NCBI GenBank assembly: GCA_021202155.1
Contig: JAJQDP010000005.1
Location: 37,260 to 101,259 of the forward strand
Length of the DNA stretch: 64,000 bases
Reading direction: 5' to 3'
DNA from: Oscillospiraceae bacterium
GTDB taxonomy: Bacteria; Bacillota; Clostridia; Oscillospirales; Ruminococcaceae
Both the position numbers and the translations under genes were made by a program. Below the pieces are notes generated by a model. It saw only the letters and a program-made list of their open reading frames with translations. It was not told the origin of the DNA and did no database searches. Of this stretch, positions 7,690 through 17,873 are shown piece after piece; position 1 is the first letter of the stretch, and every line of letters begins with the position of its first letter.

Positions 7690-8079
7690 TAAAGTCCATA
7701 TAGTGTCAAATAGTTCGCGAACCCGCTCAGTTTCTCCAATCAGATACAGATACCCGAAAAGGCACTCGAGGGCAGTAGCTGTTCTGTATTCACGGACGCT
7801 TGAATGCTTCGGGGGAGTTATCCCTCCGGCATTTCTTCCTCGGCGGAAGATGTCCGATTCCTCTTCCGTGAGAAGCGGAAGAATTTTCTCGCACGCGGCG
7901 GACTGAAACTCGCAACAGACGTACTTTACAGTAAGACTGTGGAGCTTCCCCGCGGGCATATTCGCGCTTAAAATCAGCTTTTCTCTTACCAACTGCTCAT
8001 AGACGCTGTCGCCCATGAACGCGAGAGCCAAAGGGCTATAGAGCCCTGCTTCCTTTTTATCCAAAGCCTTGAACGACAT
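7684..8079 (-). CDS. mrnC: Mini-ribonuclease III
   Basis: This 131-aa protein is a stand-alone RNase III catalytic domain without the double-stranded-RNA-binding domain. That is the Mini-III enzyme that trims 23S rRNA precursor ends in Firmicutes. The signature is LALAFMGDSVYEQLVREKLI near residues 18-37 (the family's G-D-[AS]-V-[YF]-[ED] core). HSLTVKYVCCEFQSAA and FRRGRNA follow. The track start (8091) is a TTG; the ATG at 8079 has GGAGG five bases upstream and is preferred. It lies 14 bases downstream of obgE in the same operon. Its stop codon comes from the heptad repeat array, so the last residues may have been altered by repeat insertion. Confidence 0.88.
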   Translation of the reverse strand: MSFKALDKKEAGLYSPLALAFMGDSVYEQLVREKLILSANMPAGKLHSLTVKYVCCEFQSAACEKILPLLTEEESDIFRRGRNAGGITPPKHSSVREYRTATALECLFGYLYLIGETERVRELFDTIWTLA

Positions 8080-8093
8080 TCCATCCTCCAAAG

Positions 8094-9645
<1,552 letters not shown>

Positions 9646-9674
9646 AGCCTACACCCCATCGCGAATTTTGCATC

Positions 9675-9708
9675 CAAAAAATGTCCCCAAGCAAGGAGCT
9701 TGGGGGAC
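9675..9708 (-). terminator. Rho-independent terminator after rpmA
   Basis: On the minus strand GTCCCCCAAGC and GCTTGGGGAC form a strong hairpin followed by ATTTTTTGG, a few bases after the L27 stop codon. Confidence 0.85.
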
Positions 9709-9712
9709 AATC

Positions 9713-9997
9713 TTATTTTTCTACAGGATAAACGCTTACCTGCTTCCTGTCACGACCCAATCTTTCAAACCTTACTACACCGTCTACCTTTGCATAGAGG
9801 GTATCGTCTGAGCCGATGCCTACGTTGTGACCGGGATGGATATGCGTTCCTCTCTGGCGATAGAGGATGTTGCCCGCAGGTACGAACTGACCGTCAGCTC
9901 TCTTTGCGCCTAATCTTTTTGATTCGGACTCACGTCCGTTCTTGGTCGAGCTTGCTCCCTTTTTATGAGCGAAGAACTGCATACTTAATCTTAACAT
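9713..9997 (-). CDS. rpmA: 50S ribosomal protein L27
   Basis: This 94-aa L27 begins [22 protein letters not shown]. Firmicutes L27 carries an N-terminal extension (consensus LNLQFFA) that the cysteine protease Prp removes. The cut falls after QFFA to expose the tail that reaches the peptidyl-transferase centre. Here the motif is [10 protein letters not shown], so the protein is predicted to need processing. The prp gene sits immediately upstream. The conserved body ([42 protein letters not shown]) is intact. The operon order is rplU-prp-rpmA, followed by a terminator. Confidence 0.97.
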   Translation of the reverse strand: MLRLSMQFFAHKKGASSTKNGRESESKRLGAKRADGQFVPAGNILYRQRGTHIHPGHNVGIGSDDTLYAKVDGVVRFERLGRDRKQVSVYPVEK

Positions 9998-10041
9998 TTT
10001 ATTTCACCGCTTTCTGAATTCAATAGAAGTCCGCTCTGTGG

Positions 10042-10353
10042 CTATTTCACCACAACAGCTACGTTGTCGGGGTATTCTTCACTCAAGGCTTCCAAGTGCT
10101 CTTTAAGAGCTCCTATAAGCCTGTCTGCATTCTCCGACTTCTCATTTACCGTGAACTTTACCGTGTCGTCAATGACCTCGGTACTGCCATTCACATTGAA
10201 GCCGTCAATGCTCATATTCACAGTCAGCATGACTGCTGAGGAAACGGCGGCGCACACTATGTCGCTCCCCGCTTCCGAATATCCCGAATGTCCCGAGACG
10301 GAAAAGCCACTGTAGCTCCCCTCCCCGGAAACTTTAAATAACGCCGTTATCAT
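10042..10353 (-). CDS. prp: Ribosomal-processing cysteine protease Prp
   Basis: This 103-aa protease removes the N-terminal extension of L27. The catalytic histidine lies in VSGHSGYSEAGSDIVCAAVS (residues about 18-37) and the catalytic cysteine in the same stretch (DIVCAAVS), the layout of the YsxB/Prp family. Length is normal. It lies four bases after rplU and 44 bases before rpmA, the usual Firmicutes arrangement, so enzyme and substrate are made together. Prp activity is essential in Staphylococcus aureus; here that is only inferred from the QFFA motif in L27. Confidence 0.95.
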   Translation of the reverse strand: MITALFKVSGEGSYSGFSVSGHSGYSEAGSDIVCAAVSSAVMLTVNMSIDGFNVNGSTEVIDDTVKFTVNEKSENADRLIGALKEHLEALSEEYPDNVAVVVK

Positions 10354-10356
10354 TTA

Positions 10357-10671
10357 TTACGCCTTGATAGCTTCGATTCTCACCTGAGTGTAGGGCTGTC
10401 TGTGACCCTGCTTCTTGTGAGAAGAGCCCTTCTTGGGCTTGTAGGTGAAAACGGTAATCTTCTTAGCCTTGCCGTTCTTAAGAACCTTGGCATCAACGGT
10501 TGCGCCCTCAACATAGGGAGTACCTACAGAAGTTGTCTCGCCATCGGAGAGAACAACGACCTTGTCGAAGGTAACCTCTTCGTCAGCTTCTACGGGAAGC
10601 TTCTCAACAAAGACAATATCGCCCTCGTGAACCTGATACTGCTTTCCGCCTGTTTCAATTACTGCATACAT
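10357..10671 (-). CDS. rplU: 50S ribosomal protein L21
   Basis: This 104-aa L21 starts [18 protein letters not shown] and ends with the basic [20 protein letters not shown] region, both hallmarks of the family. L21 is an early-assembly 50S protein that binds 23S rRNA. It is the first gene of rplU-prp-rpmA and is preceded by a structured leader (10675-10798) and a sigma-A promoter. The leader suggests that the operon is autoregulated at the RNA level, as proposed for the Firmicutes L21 leader. Confidence 0.97.
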   Translation of the reverse strand: MYAVIETGGKQYQVHEGDIVFVEKLPVEADEEVTFDKVVVLSDGETTSVGTPYVEGATVDAKVLKNGKAKKITVFTYKPKKGSSHKKQGHRQPYTQVRIEAIKA

Positions 10672-10674
10672 TTC

Positions 10675-10798
10675 TCGGCACCTGCCTTTACTATAAAACT
10701 CGCTATGCGGCGGTGAGAAACAGATCCTTCGGATCTGAGCAGTTCCTTCGGAACTGCAACTCTTTAGAGCTTTCTGCTTGACAACCGACCATACGCGG
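10675..10798 (-). ncRNA. Ribosomal L21 leader-type 5' UTR
   Basis: The transcript upstream of rplU contains GGTCGGTTGTCAAGCAG, a TAGAGAGTTGC segment, two hairpins (CAGTTCCGAAGGAACTG; CAGATCCGAAGGATCTG) and ACCGCCGCATAGCGAG. It closes with AGGTGCCGAG just before the start codon. Position and conserved blocks fit the L21 leader family of low-GC Gram-positives as I remember it; I cannot run a covariance search. Confidence 0.65.
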
Positions 10799-10805
10799 CT
10801 TAAAA

Positions 10806-10834
10806 ATTATACTACATTGCGGGGTCAAATGCAA
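10806..10834 (-). promoter_or_regulatory. Sigma-A promoter of rplU-prp-rpmA
   Basis: Minus-strand TTGCAT (10834-10829) is followed after 17 bases by TATAAT (10811-10806), just upstream of the L21 leader. Confidence 0.65.
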
Positions 10835-10876
10835 CCGAAAAGAGGGATTGTTCACAGAAAATTTACAATTTGCGGA

Positions 10877-10929
10877 GGAAACCCCTCCACCGGCTTCGCC
10901 GGTCCCCTCCCCTTTCAGGGGAGGCTTTT
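10877..10929. repeat. Single GGGGAGG-module repeat at the clpE-like 3' end
   Basis: AAACCCCTCC, the stem ACCGGCTTCGCCGGT and CCCCTCCCCTTTCAGGGGAGGC make up the copy. It runs up to the stop codon of the Clp ATPase gene. The stem differs from the other copies but remains fully self-complementary. Confidence 0.7.
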
Positions 10930-13243
10930 AGACCCCTATTACCACTAACTTTCCATCCTCAGCCGTCAGATTAATCGTCCTGATCTTAATCTCTCCGGAA
11001 TCGACAATCAGATTTGCTATCTTGTCCTCGACTTCACGGCGGATGATTCTTCTTATATCACGCGCACCATACTGCTCGGAGATGGCAATATGGGCTATCG
11101 CTTCCTCGGCGGCTCTATCGTAATTGAACATGATGAGCTTTTCGGAGAGAGGCGCGACCATTTCGCCGAGCATGAGGTGGGCGATGTCGGCGTAATCCTT
11201 CTCTGTGAGCGGATTGAAGACGACAATCTCATCAACACGGCTGATGAACTCGGGGCGAAGGAACTCGCGGAGTCCCTTGATAGCCCTTTCCTTTGAAGCC
11301 TGCGCCTGGGTTCTGTCGAATCCGATTCCAAAGCTCTTGTCGGTCGAACCGGCGTTACTGGTCATGATTATAACTGTGTGCTCAAATGAGACGCTTCTGC
11401 CCTGCGCGTCGTTGACCTTGCCCTCGTCAAGAATCTGGAGAAGTATATTCATAACATCCGGATGAGCCTTCTCTATCTCATCGAACAGAACTACTGAATA
11501 AGGCTTTCTTCTGACCTTTTCTGTCAGTTGTCCCGCCTCGTCATAGCCGACATAACCCGGAGGCGAGCCGATGAGCCTTGAAACCGTGTGCTTCTCCATA
11601 TACTCGGACATGTCAATCCTGACAAGCGGCTCTGTCGCGTCAAAGAGCTCAGCCGCAAGGACTTTTGCAAGCTCCGTCTTTCCGACGCCTGTAGGACCTA
11701 CGAAAATGAAGGATGCAGGTCTCTGGCGGGACGTGAGCTGGACGCGTGTGCGCTTGATTGCGTTGCAGACGAGGTCAACTGCCTCCGGCTGACCGACAAT
11801 TTTCGCTGAAAGTGCATCGTGAAGCCCACGAATCTTGTCGTACTCGGTCTCCACTATCTTGTTTGCAGGAATACCCGTCCAGAGTTCTATCACTCTTGAG
11901 AGGTCTTCCTCGTTTACGTAAACCTTGTCGGCGGCTTCCTGAGCCTGGGCGCAGTCGTTTTCAAGCTGTGAGAGTCCTGCCTTCGCCTCGGCTATCTTCT
12001 CATAATCGGGGTTCTCAGCCTCCTCAAGCTTACTTACTTCCTCCTTCTTTGCGGCAAGCTGGTCGTTAAGCTCCGCCACTCTTGAGATTTCGGGGGAGCG
12101 GATACTCGCGCCGGCGCAAGCCTCATCCAAAAGGTCGATAGCCTTGTCCGGGAGGAAGCGGTCGTTGATGTATCTTTCCGACAGAACTGCGCACATTCTG
12201 AGTGCCGAGTCGGTTATCTTCACGCGGTGGTAGTCCTCATAGTACTTTCTGATTCCGAAAAGCACCTGGACGGTGTCGTCAACAGTAGGCTCGGCGACGG
12301 TGACCGGCTGGAATCTGCGCTCAAGAGCACTGTCTTTTTCGATATACTTTCTGTACTCCTCGAAGGTGGTCGCTCCGATGACCTGAACCTCACTTCTTGA
12401 GAGCGCGGGCTTAAGGATATTCGCGGCGTTCATCGTGCCGTCATTGTCGCCCGTCCCGACGAGTCTATGTACCTCGTCGATGAAGAGGATGACGTTTCCT
12501 TCCCGCTTGACCTCTTCAATAAGCCCCTTCATCCTTGACTCGAACTGTCCGCGGAACTGAGTTCCTGCAACCAGAGCGGTCAAATCAAGAAGGTAAATCT
12601 GCTTATTCTTGATGCTGTAAGGGACGTCGCCGGAAACAATCTTCTGTGCGATTCCCTCGGCGATTGCGGTCTTTCCGACACCAGGCTCGCCGATAAGGCA
12701 GGGGTTATTCTTCTGCCTGCGGGAGAGAATCTGGATGACGCGGTCGATTTCCTTCTCTCTTCCGATAATCCGGTCAAGCTTTCCGGAAGCGGCACGGTCG
12801 TTTAAATTGGTGCAGTAGGTACCTAAGTACTTGAGCTCCTTCTTCTTATCAGCCTTTTCCTGCTTGCGGGATTTCTTGGTCTGTCCGGAGGTCTGCTCAG
12901 GGCTCCCCTGCTGTGAATCGGGAAGAGTGTTCTGCACTCCGTTCTGGTTCAGCATGTTAGGGTCGATTTTACTCATAAGGTCGGCGATAAAGCTCGGCAT
13001 TGCGTTGGAAATTCCGCCCATCTCGAATGAATCGCCGTCGGGGTTCATATCCTCTTCGCTGATTTCACTCATAGCTTCAAGGTCTTCGTCGGTTATACCC
13101 ATCTGCTTCATGTAGTCGTCAATCTGGGCAAGACCCATCTTCTTGGCGCAGACGAGGCATATCCCCTCATTTTTTCTTTCATTGCCTTTCATAGTGGTGA
13201 TAAACACCGAGGCTTGTCTTTTTTTGCATCTTGTACAAATCAT
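10928..13243 (-). CDS. clpE: ClpE-like AAA+ chaperone / protease ATPase subunit
   Basis: This 771-aa Hsp100 protein unfolds substrates, probably for ClpP. It starts with a zinc finger (MICTRCKKRQ...GICLVCAKKMG, two CxxC pairs in residues 3-33), the mark of ClpE as opposed to ClpC. Two AAA+ modules follow, with Walker A GEPGVGKT (about 185-192) and GPTGVGKT. They are separated by a short coiled-coil linker (LAAKKEEVSKLEEAEN). After MTSNAG the second module carries IGF, the likely ClpP-docking tripeptide. There is no Clp-N repeat domain. The long Asp/Gln-rich stretch after the zinc finger is variable. No CtsR-type operator is obvious upstream. Confidence 0.88.
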   Translation of the reverse strand: MICTRCKKRQASVFITTMKGNERKNEGICLVCAKKMGLAQIDDYMKQMGITDEDLEAMSEISEEDMNPDGDSFEMGGISNAMPSFIADLMSKIDPNMLNQNGVQNTLPDSQQGSPEQTSGQTKKSRKQEKADKKKELKYLGTYCTNLNDRAASGKLDRIIGREKEIDRVIQILSRRQKNNPCLIGEPGVGKTAIAEGIAQKIVSGDVPYSIKNKQIYLLDLTALVAGTQFRGQFESRMKGLIEEVKREGNVILFIDEVHRLVGTGDNDGTMNAANILKPALSRSEVQVIGATTFEEYRKYIEKDSALERRFQPVTVAEPTVDDTVQVLFGIRKYYEDYHRVKITDSALRMCAVLSERYINDRFLPDKAIDLLDEACAGASIRSPEISRVAELNDQLAAKKEEVSKLEEAENPDYEKIAEAKAGLSQLENDCAQAQEAADKVYVNEEDLSRVIELWTGIPANKIVETEYDKIRGLHDALSAKIVGQPEAVDLVCNAIKRTRVQLTSRQRPASFIFVGPTGVGKTELAKVLAAELFDATEPLVRIDMSEYMEKHTVSRLIGSPPGYVGYDEAGQLTEKVRRKPYSVVLFDEIEKAHPDVMNILLQILDEGKVNDAQGRSVSFEHTVIIMTSNAGSTDKSFGIGFDRTQAQASKERAIKGLREFLRPEFISRVDEIVVFNPLTEKDYADIAHLMLGEMVAPLSEKLIMFNYDRAAEEAIAHIAISEQYGARDIRRIIRREVEDKIANLIVDSGEIKIRTINLTAEDGKLVVIGV

Positions 13244-13270
13244 CTATACTTTTATCTCCATTAGTCAATT

Positions 13271-13320
13271 CACGCTACGCGCCCTCTCAGGCGACTGAGA
13301 GGGCGACGCGAAGCGTCGTG
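13271..13320. repeat. Short palindromic module between clpE-like and cvpA-like genes
   Basis: GCCCTCTCAG-gcga-CTGAGAGGGC is followed by GACGC-gaa-GCGTC. The CTCAG/CTGAG core matches the fold-back elements at 31975 and 37785, so this looks like a reduced member of that family. It could also serve as the CvpA gene's terminator. Confidence 0.6.
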
Positions 13321-13322
13321 TT

Positions 13323-14201
13323 TTATGCCAAAAAGTTCAGCTCGTAAAAATACTTGAATATATACGTCAGCTCTATTGTATCGGTATTCAGGAAGATGAG
13401 CGAATCGCCGCTGACGTTGACGATCAGCTTGAGCAGTAGTGCCAGTCCGTATACCGTGACAAGACCCTCAACCGCGCCTAAGACCGCGCCCAAAAGCACA
13501 TTCAGAGCACCAAGTATCGGAATCTTATTTGCAAATTTAAACAGGTTCGAGACAGGATTTATAACCAGTCTCAGGATGAAGAGAAGTACCAAGAACACAA
13601 CTATTTTGAGTGCGAACTCGATGATAGGTCGGACTATCTCCTCTTCTGCCGTGGCGGCTGTCTCCTCGGCTGAGCCGGTCAGGAAGACGTTCACAACCTC
13701 CGACATGTCGCCTGTCGCCGCTCCAAGGGTCTCAAGAGCGTTTATGATGTAATCGCTGAACAGGAAGCTCTCAACCTCACTCGTGACAGAGCTCTCAACT
13801 CCCGAAGCGATTGTGGACTTGGAATCCTGCGAGCCGTTCTCGCGGAGGGTGTCCGCAAGCTCATTGAAGAAGTCGGAAGCCTCCGCGATGAGGTCTCCTA
13901 TTTCGCTGTCCGACACTGTCGTGCCGTAGTCTCCGTCTGTCAGAGCCTCGGAAACTACCGTTACCGGGTCTTTTTCGGAAGCAGTCTCGGTAAGCGTGTC
14001 TATAACCGTCTCGTGGATGAAGTTATCGTAGATGAGCGGCGACAAAGCCTCCGCTCCGAACCAGCTCACAAAGAACGCCGCAACAATCAGGATAGCATAG
14101 ACGGCACTCTTGAGAAAGCCCCTTTTTGAGCCCTGATACAGCGCGATGAGGATTATTCCCACTACGCAGACGTCGTAGAATATATAAAGGTAATCAGTCA
14201 T
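13323..14201 (-). CDS. CvpA-family membrane protein
   Basis: This 292-aa protein resembles the CvpA (colicin V production) family. The N-terminus has DVCVVGIILIALYQGSKRGFLKS, matching the family's first helix and G-x-x-[RK]-G-F motif, then a second helix. Two further hydrophobic segments lie near the C-terminus (IVVFLVLLFILRLVI; LLGAVLGAVEGLVTVYG). It is longer than the usual 160-230 residues because of a large acidic, Ser/Thr-rich extracellular insert between helices 2 and 3. The family affects envelope homeostasis in other bacteria; the mechanism is unclear. It sits 22 bases downstream of the DUF5711-type gene and is probably co-transcribed with it. Confidence 0.75.
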   Translation of the reverse strand: MTDYLYIFYDVCVVGIILIALYQGSKRGFLKSAVYAILIVAAFFVSWFGAEALSPLIYDNFIHETVIDTLTETASEKDPVTVVSEALTDGDYGTTVSDSEIGDLIAEASDFFNELADTLRENGSQDSKSTIASGVESSVTSEVESFLFSDYIINALETLGAATGDMSEVVNVFLTGSAEETAATAEEEIVRPIIEFALKIVVFLVLLFILRLVINPVSNLFKFANKIPILGALNVLLGAVLGAVEGLVTVYGLALLLKLIVNVSGDSLIFLNTDTIELTYIFKYFYELNFLA

Positions 14202-14223
14202 TTGGTCTCCTTAGCTTTTTCTA

Positions 14224-15408
14224 TCAGTCAAGAGCCGCCTTCACGACACTCCGGTAGTTCAGAAGTATAGCGTTGTCATTGTAGATGACAAACGACGTGT
14301 ACTCCCCACCAAGAGAGGTTGTGCTCTTAAGCTCTCCCGAGGAATCGAGGCGGTACAGCTCGGACGCGGTATTGAGATACACTTCCCCATCGTCCACCAA
14401 GACGTATCTCACCTCTTCATTATAAGTAATTTCCGCCGTTTCGTCAAGTCCTGCCTCAAAAATAGCTACTACGTTCTCATCGCTTCCCGGTTTCTCAAAG
14501 GTTATCACGCAGACGTCGTCCTTGGCGGAAAAGCCACTTATGTCGTAGGTGTAATCATAGGTATAGCTCACGGTGCAGTCGCTCGAAAGAAGATACATCT
14601 CATCGCTTCCGACAAGCCAGATTTCGTCGTCATCGGTGAACTCAATGTCGAGTACCAAGGTTTCGATGGCGGAGGATTTCGCCTGAATCTCGGTCGAGCT
14701 GAAATCAAGGACGTTGACAACAGTCTTGATGATTCCGCCGGAGGCATAGATACTCGCAACGGCACAGCCTGAGCCGGAGTCGTTCATGGCAACTGCCATG
14801 ATATAGTTCCCGTCAGCCCAGTGGAAAATCTCGGTTCCGTTCTTGTCGTAGATTGTGAGGTAGGACACGTACTTGTCGGTCGAGGTCACAACCGCGATGT
14901 TGCCCTTCTCGCCAAGCTCTGCGAACAGGATCTGGTCTTCAAGCTTCTTTTCAAATATCTCGTTGCGGCGACCTATGACCATCAGGCTATAGCCGCCCAT
15001 GTCATAGACGAGTGCCCTCGTCGAGGTCGCCTCAACAGTCGGTGTGCCGTATGGCGCGTAGACCGACTGGATGGTAGCACCGGATATATCATAGGTTGTG
15101 ATGGAGGTATCGGAGAACATCACCCAGCAATCGCGCATAGCACCAATCGAGACGTTGGAACGGCTGGAAACGTCAAACGGGAAGTTCGACTCCTCCTCTT
15201 CCTCCTCCAATGTGGTCGAGGTGGCTGACTCGTAGCTCTCTTCAAGGATATTCTCAAAGTATGGCAACCAGCCATCGCGGGAAATATACACCAAAAGCAC
15301 GACGACGAGCATCGCCACAACAGCGGTAAGTCTTCTGAAAATCCGCTTGGTTCTGCGGCTTCTGCGGAGCTTCTTTATGTCGGTTTCATAGGAATTTATC
15401 GAGGACAC
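14224..15408 (-). CDS. DUF5711-like membrane-anchored beta-propeller protein
   Basis: This 394-aa protein has a basic N-terminus (KKLRRSRRTKRIFRR), one membrane helix (AVVAMLVVVLLVYI, about 30-43) and a long exported region. That region contains repeated strands with D-x-G/S turns (ITTYDISGATIQSVY, ALVYDMGGYSLMVIG, LTIYDKNGTEIF), which suggests a beta propeller. This matches my recollection of DUF5711 proteins of Clostridia, whose function is unknown. The start is a GTG with GGAGG seven bases upstream. It lies between truA and the CvpA-like gene on the same strand, so an envelope-related role is plausible but unproven. Confidence 0.6.
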   Translation of the reverse strand: MSSINSYETDIKKLRRSRRTKRIFRRLTAVVAMLVVVLLVYISRDGWLPYFENILEESYESATSTTLEEEEEESNFPFDVSSRSNVSIGAMRDCWVMFSDTSITTYDISGATIQSVYAPYGTPTVEATSTRALVYDMGGYSLMVIGRRNEIFEKKLEDQILFAELGEKGNIAVVTSTDKYVSYLTIYDKNGTEIFHWADGNYIMAVAMNDSGSGCAVASIYASGGIIKTVVNVLDFSSTEIQAKSSAIETLVLDIEFTDDDEIWLVGSDEMYLLSSDCTVSYTYDYTYDISGFSAKDDVCVITFEKPGSDENVVAIFEAGLDETAEITYNEEVRYVLVDDGEVYLNTASELYRLDSSGELKSTTSLGGEYTSFVIYNDNAILLNYRSVVKAALD

Positions 15409-15422
15409 CCGGGTGCCTCCTC

Positions 15423-16166
15423 TCAGTAGAAAACTTTGTTTAAATATAGCCCGTGTGGGGGAACTGTTTTGCCTGCTCTTGTTCTGTCGCAGGCGGCGAT
15501 AATCTTGGGGATGGAGTCCCGGGGAAGCTTGTCATCGTTGATAAAGAGAAGCGTCCCGACCATAATTCTCACCATGTTGTAAAGGAATCCGTCGCCGCTG
15601 ACCTTGAAGATAACCAAATCCCCTTCGCGCCCGACCGAGAAATCATAGATGGTTCTCACTGTCTCTTTCTTGTCGGTATCTGTCGAACAGAACGACTTGA
15701 AGTCGTGCGTGCCAATAAAATCTTTCGAGGCTTTGTCAAGCTTCTCCGCATCAATCGGATACCAGCTTCTGAACCATAAATCCTCATGAAAAGCCGAGCG
15801 AATCTCCGAATTGTGGATGATGTACTTGTACTCCTTTCCCTTGCAGGAGTACCTCGCGTGGAAGTCGTCGGGGACTTTTTCGCACCCCCGGATGGCTATA
15901 TCCTTCGGCAAAACGCCATTAAGCCCGAATATTATCCCTCTCTCGTCGATACTGTTTTCAAGAGCACATGAAAAGGCATATTCGTTTGCGTGAACCCCGG
16001 CATCCGTCCTTGAACAGCCGTCGATTGAGACCTTCTCGCCAAGGAGCTTACAGAACCCCTGCTCGACCGTCCCCTGGATGGTTCTGAGCCTCAGGTTATC
16101 CGCCTGCTTCTGGAAGCCGTGATAGTTAGTCCCGCGAAAGGACATTGTTACTTTGTAGTTTGTCAT
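15423..16166 (-). CDS. truA: tRNA pseudouridine synthase A
   Basis: This 247-aa enzyme makes pseudouridine at tRNA positions 38-40 in the anticodon stem-loop. The catalytic aspartate lies in GCSRTDAGVHA (about residues 50-60), the TruA hallmark. The N-terminal FRGTNYHGFQKQ and the FKSFCSTDTDKKETVRTI segment are also typical. Length is normal. It overlaps the upstream ecfT gene by four bases (ATGA), so translation is coupled. The ecfA1-ecfA2-ecfT-truA order is the standard Firmicutes arrangement. Here, however, it is detached from the rplQ end of the ribosomal cluster. Confidence 0.95.
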   Translation of the reverse strand: MTNYKVTMSFRGTNYHGFQKQADNLRLRTIQGTVEQGFCKLLGEKVSIDGCSRTDAGVHANEYAFSCALENSIDERGIIFGLNGVLPKDIAIRGCEKVPDDFHARYSCKGKEYKYIIHNSEIRSAFHEDLWFRSWYPIDAEKLDKASKDFIGTHDFKSFCSTDTDKKETVRTIYDFSVGREGDLVIFKVSGDGFLYNMVRIMVGTLLFINDDKLPRDSIPKIIAACDRTRAGKTVPPHGLYLNKVFY

Positions 16167-16972
16167 ATCGGAATAAATATATTTGCAAGAATTATCAGCA
16201 CCAAGAAAAGCACTGTAACCGCAACGGCAATATAGTCTATGTGTGTGGTCTTGAGTTGCTTCATACGTGTTCTTCCCTCACCGCCGCGGTAGCAACGGCA
16301 CTCCATCGCAAGAGCCAATTCCTCTGCTCTTCTGAACGCCGAAACAAACAGCGGGATGAGAACAGGGATAAGAGCCTTCGCGCGGTTGATGATTGAGCCG
16401 GACTCAAAGTCCGCTCCCCTTGCCTTCTGCGCCGACATAATCTTGTCGGTCTCTTCAATCAGAGTCGGAATAAATCTGAGTGCTATCGTCATCATCATTG
16501 CAATCTCGTGCGCCGGGAAGTGGAAAACACGTAGCGGCGAAAGAACCCTCTCGATGGCGTCGGTAAGAGCTATCGGGGAGGTTGTGTACGTGAGAAGCGA
16601 CGTTCCGCAGATGAGGAAGATGATTCTCACCGCCATGAATATCATCGTTGAGAGCCCGTCATCGGTAATTTTTATGAATCCGAGGCTGAAAATGACGTTT
16701 CCGGTGGTGATGAAGAAGAGGTTCAGAATTCCCGTGAAAATGATGACCGGAAGAATCGGCTTGACGCCCTTCACCATCATTTTAATCGGGATTCCCGAAA
16801 TCACAAAAGCAAATATCAGGAACACAATGCCTATCCCGAGCCCCACAAATCCGCTCGCCGAAAAGAGCATCACTATATATAAAACCGTCAACAAGAGCTT
16901 AATTCGCGGGTCAAGGCGATGTAAAACCGATTTTCCCGGAAAATATTGCCCGATAGTTATATCCTTTATCAA
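16163..16972 (-). CDS. ecfT: Energy-coupling factor transporter transmembrane protein
   Basis: This 269-aa membrane scaffold of a group II ECF vitamin transporter connects the two ATPases to interchangeable substrate-binding S components. It starts with FPGKSVLHRLDPRIKLLLTVLYI, a standard EcfT N-terminus. It has about five membrane helices and both coupling-helix motifs: KAQKARGADFESGS (A-R-G) and AMECRCYRGGEGRT (second R-G motif). No S component gene is present in the window, as expected for a shared module. It lies between ecfA2 (3-base gap) and truA (4-base overlap). Confidence 0.93.
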   Translation of the reverse strand: MIKDITIGQYFPGKSVLHRLDPRIKLLLTVLYIVMLFSASGFVGLGIGIVFLIFAFVISGIPIKMMVKGVKPILPVIIFTGILNLFFITTGNVIFSLGFIKITDDGLSTMIFMAVRIIFLICGTSLLTYTTSPIALTDAIERVLSPLRVFHFPAHEIAMMMTIALRFIPTLIEETDKIMSAQKARGADFESGSIINRAKALIPVLIPLFVSAFRRAEELALAMECRCYRGGEGRTRMKQLKTTHIDYIAVAVTVLFLVLIILANIFIPI

Positions 16973-16975
16973 GTC

Positions 16976-17839
16976 CTATTTCTCCTTTTTCTCCTCTAAA
17001 AGCCTTAAAACAAGCTTCTTAGCATACCCGGTTGAATATACCTCGTCGTCAAAATCGATTCCAGCTTCTTTCAGCCTGTCGAAAACTCTCGTTATCTGCG
17101 GGACGGTGAGCCCCATGCTGTCAAGCTCGCGAACTCTGGCGAATACTTTTTCGGGGGTGTCGAACATGAATATCTTGGAATCGTTCACAACGAGTATTTT
17201 TTGTACGGTGTTCGCCACGTCTTCCATCGAGTGGGAGACGAGCATAACGGTCGACTTCTTCTCCTCGTGGTACTCTTTAATCATGCCTAAGATTCGGTCG
17301 CGTCCGTGAGGGTCAAGCCCGGCTGTCGGTTCATCCAAGATGAGAACCTTTGGCTCCATAGCCATGACTCCTGCGATGGCAACCCGCCGCTTCTGTCCGC
17401 CGGACAAATCGAACGGCGACTTCTGGAGTAATTCCTCTTTCAAGCCCACCAGGCGCATGGTTTCACGCACCCGCCGGTCAATTTCATTCTCGTCAAGACC
17501 CATGTTCTTCGGACCGTAGGAGATGTCCTTATAGACGGTGTCCTCGAAAAGCTGGTACTCGGGGTACTGGAAAACGAGTCCGACTTTGAATCGGATGTCG
17601 CGGAGTCTCGACTTATCCGCAAAAAGCTCCTCACCGTCGACGAATACCTTGCCGGTGGTGGCTTTCAGAAGACCGTTGAAATGCTGAATAAGGGTGGACT
17701 TCCCGGAACCGGTGTGCCCGATAATTCCGATAAGCTCTCCCTCATCAATCTCTAAGTTTATGTCATCCAGAGCTACCTTCCGAAAAGGCGTACCCTCGCC
17801 GTAGACGTAACTCAGGTGTTCGGTTTTGATTATACTCAA
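16976..17839 (-). CDS. ecfA2: Energy-coupling factor ATPase, EcfA2 type
   Basis: This 287-aa ABC ATPase pairs with EcfA1 to power ECF vitamin uptake. Walker A is GHTGSGKST (about 37-45), the signature is LSGGQKRR, Walker B is VLILDEPTAGLDP and the H-loop is VSHSMED. The N-terminal HLSYVYGEGTPFRKVALDDI is typical of EcfA2. The C-terminal region (FDRLKEAGIDFDDEV) is the normal dimerisation part. It is separated from ecfA1 by 78 bases that hold a palindromic repeat, unusual in an operon where these genes normally abut. A repeat has therefore been inserted between them without breaking either ATPase core. Confidence 0.93.
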   Translation of the reverse strand: MSIIKTEHLSYVYGEGTPFRKVALDDINLEIDEGELIGIIGHTGSGKSTLIQHFNGLLKATTGKVFVDGEELFADKSRLRDIRFKVGLVFQYPEYQLFEDTVYKDISYGPKNMGLDENEIDRRVRETMRLVGLKEELLQKSPFDLSGGQKRRVAIAGVMAMEPKVLILDEPTAGLDPHGRDRILGMIKEYHEEKKSTVMLVSHSMEDVANTVQKILVVNDSKIFMFDTPEKVFARVRELDSMGLTVPQITRVFDRLKEAGIDFDDEVYSTGYAKKLVLRLLEEKKEK

Positions 17840-17873
17840 TGGTTTGTCCTCTCTTTACAGCTTCATAGCCGCG

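Noticed and set aside
16356-17309. 317-aa plus-strand ORF over ecfT and ecfA2
   Set aside because: It is antisense to two well-conserved transporter genes, has no family resemblance and is rich in Ser/Thr/Ile as expected of a shadow frame.
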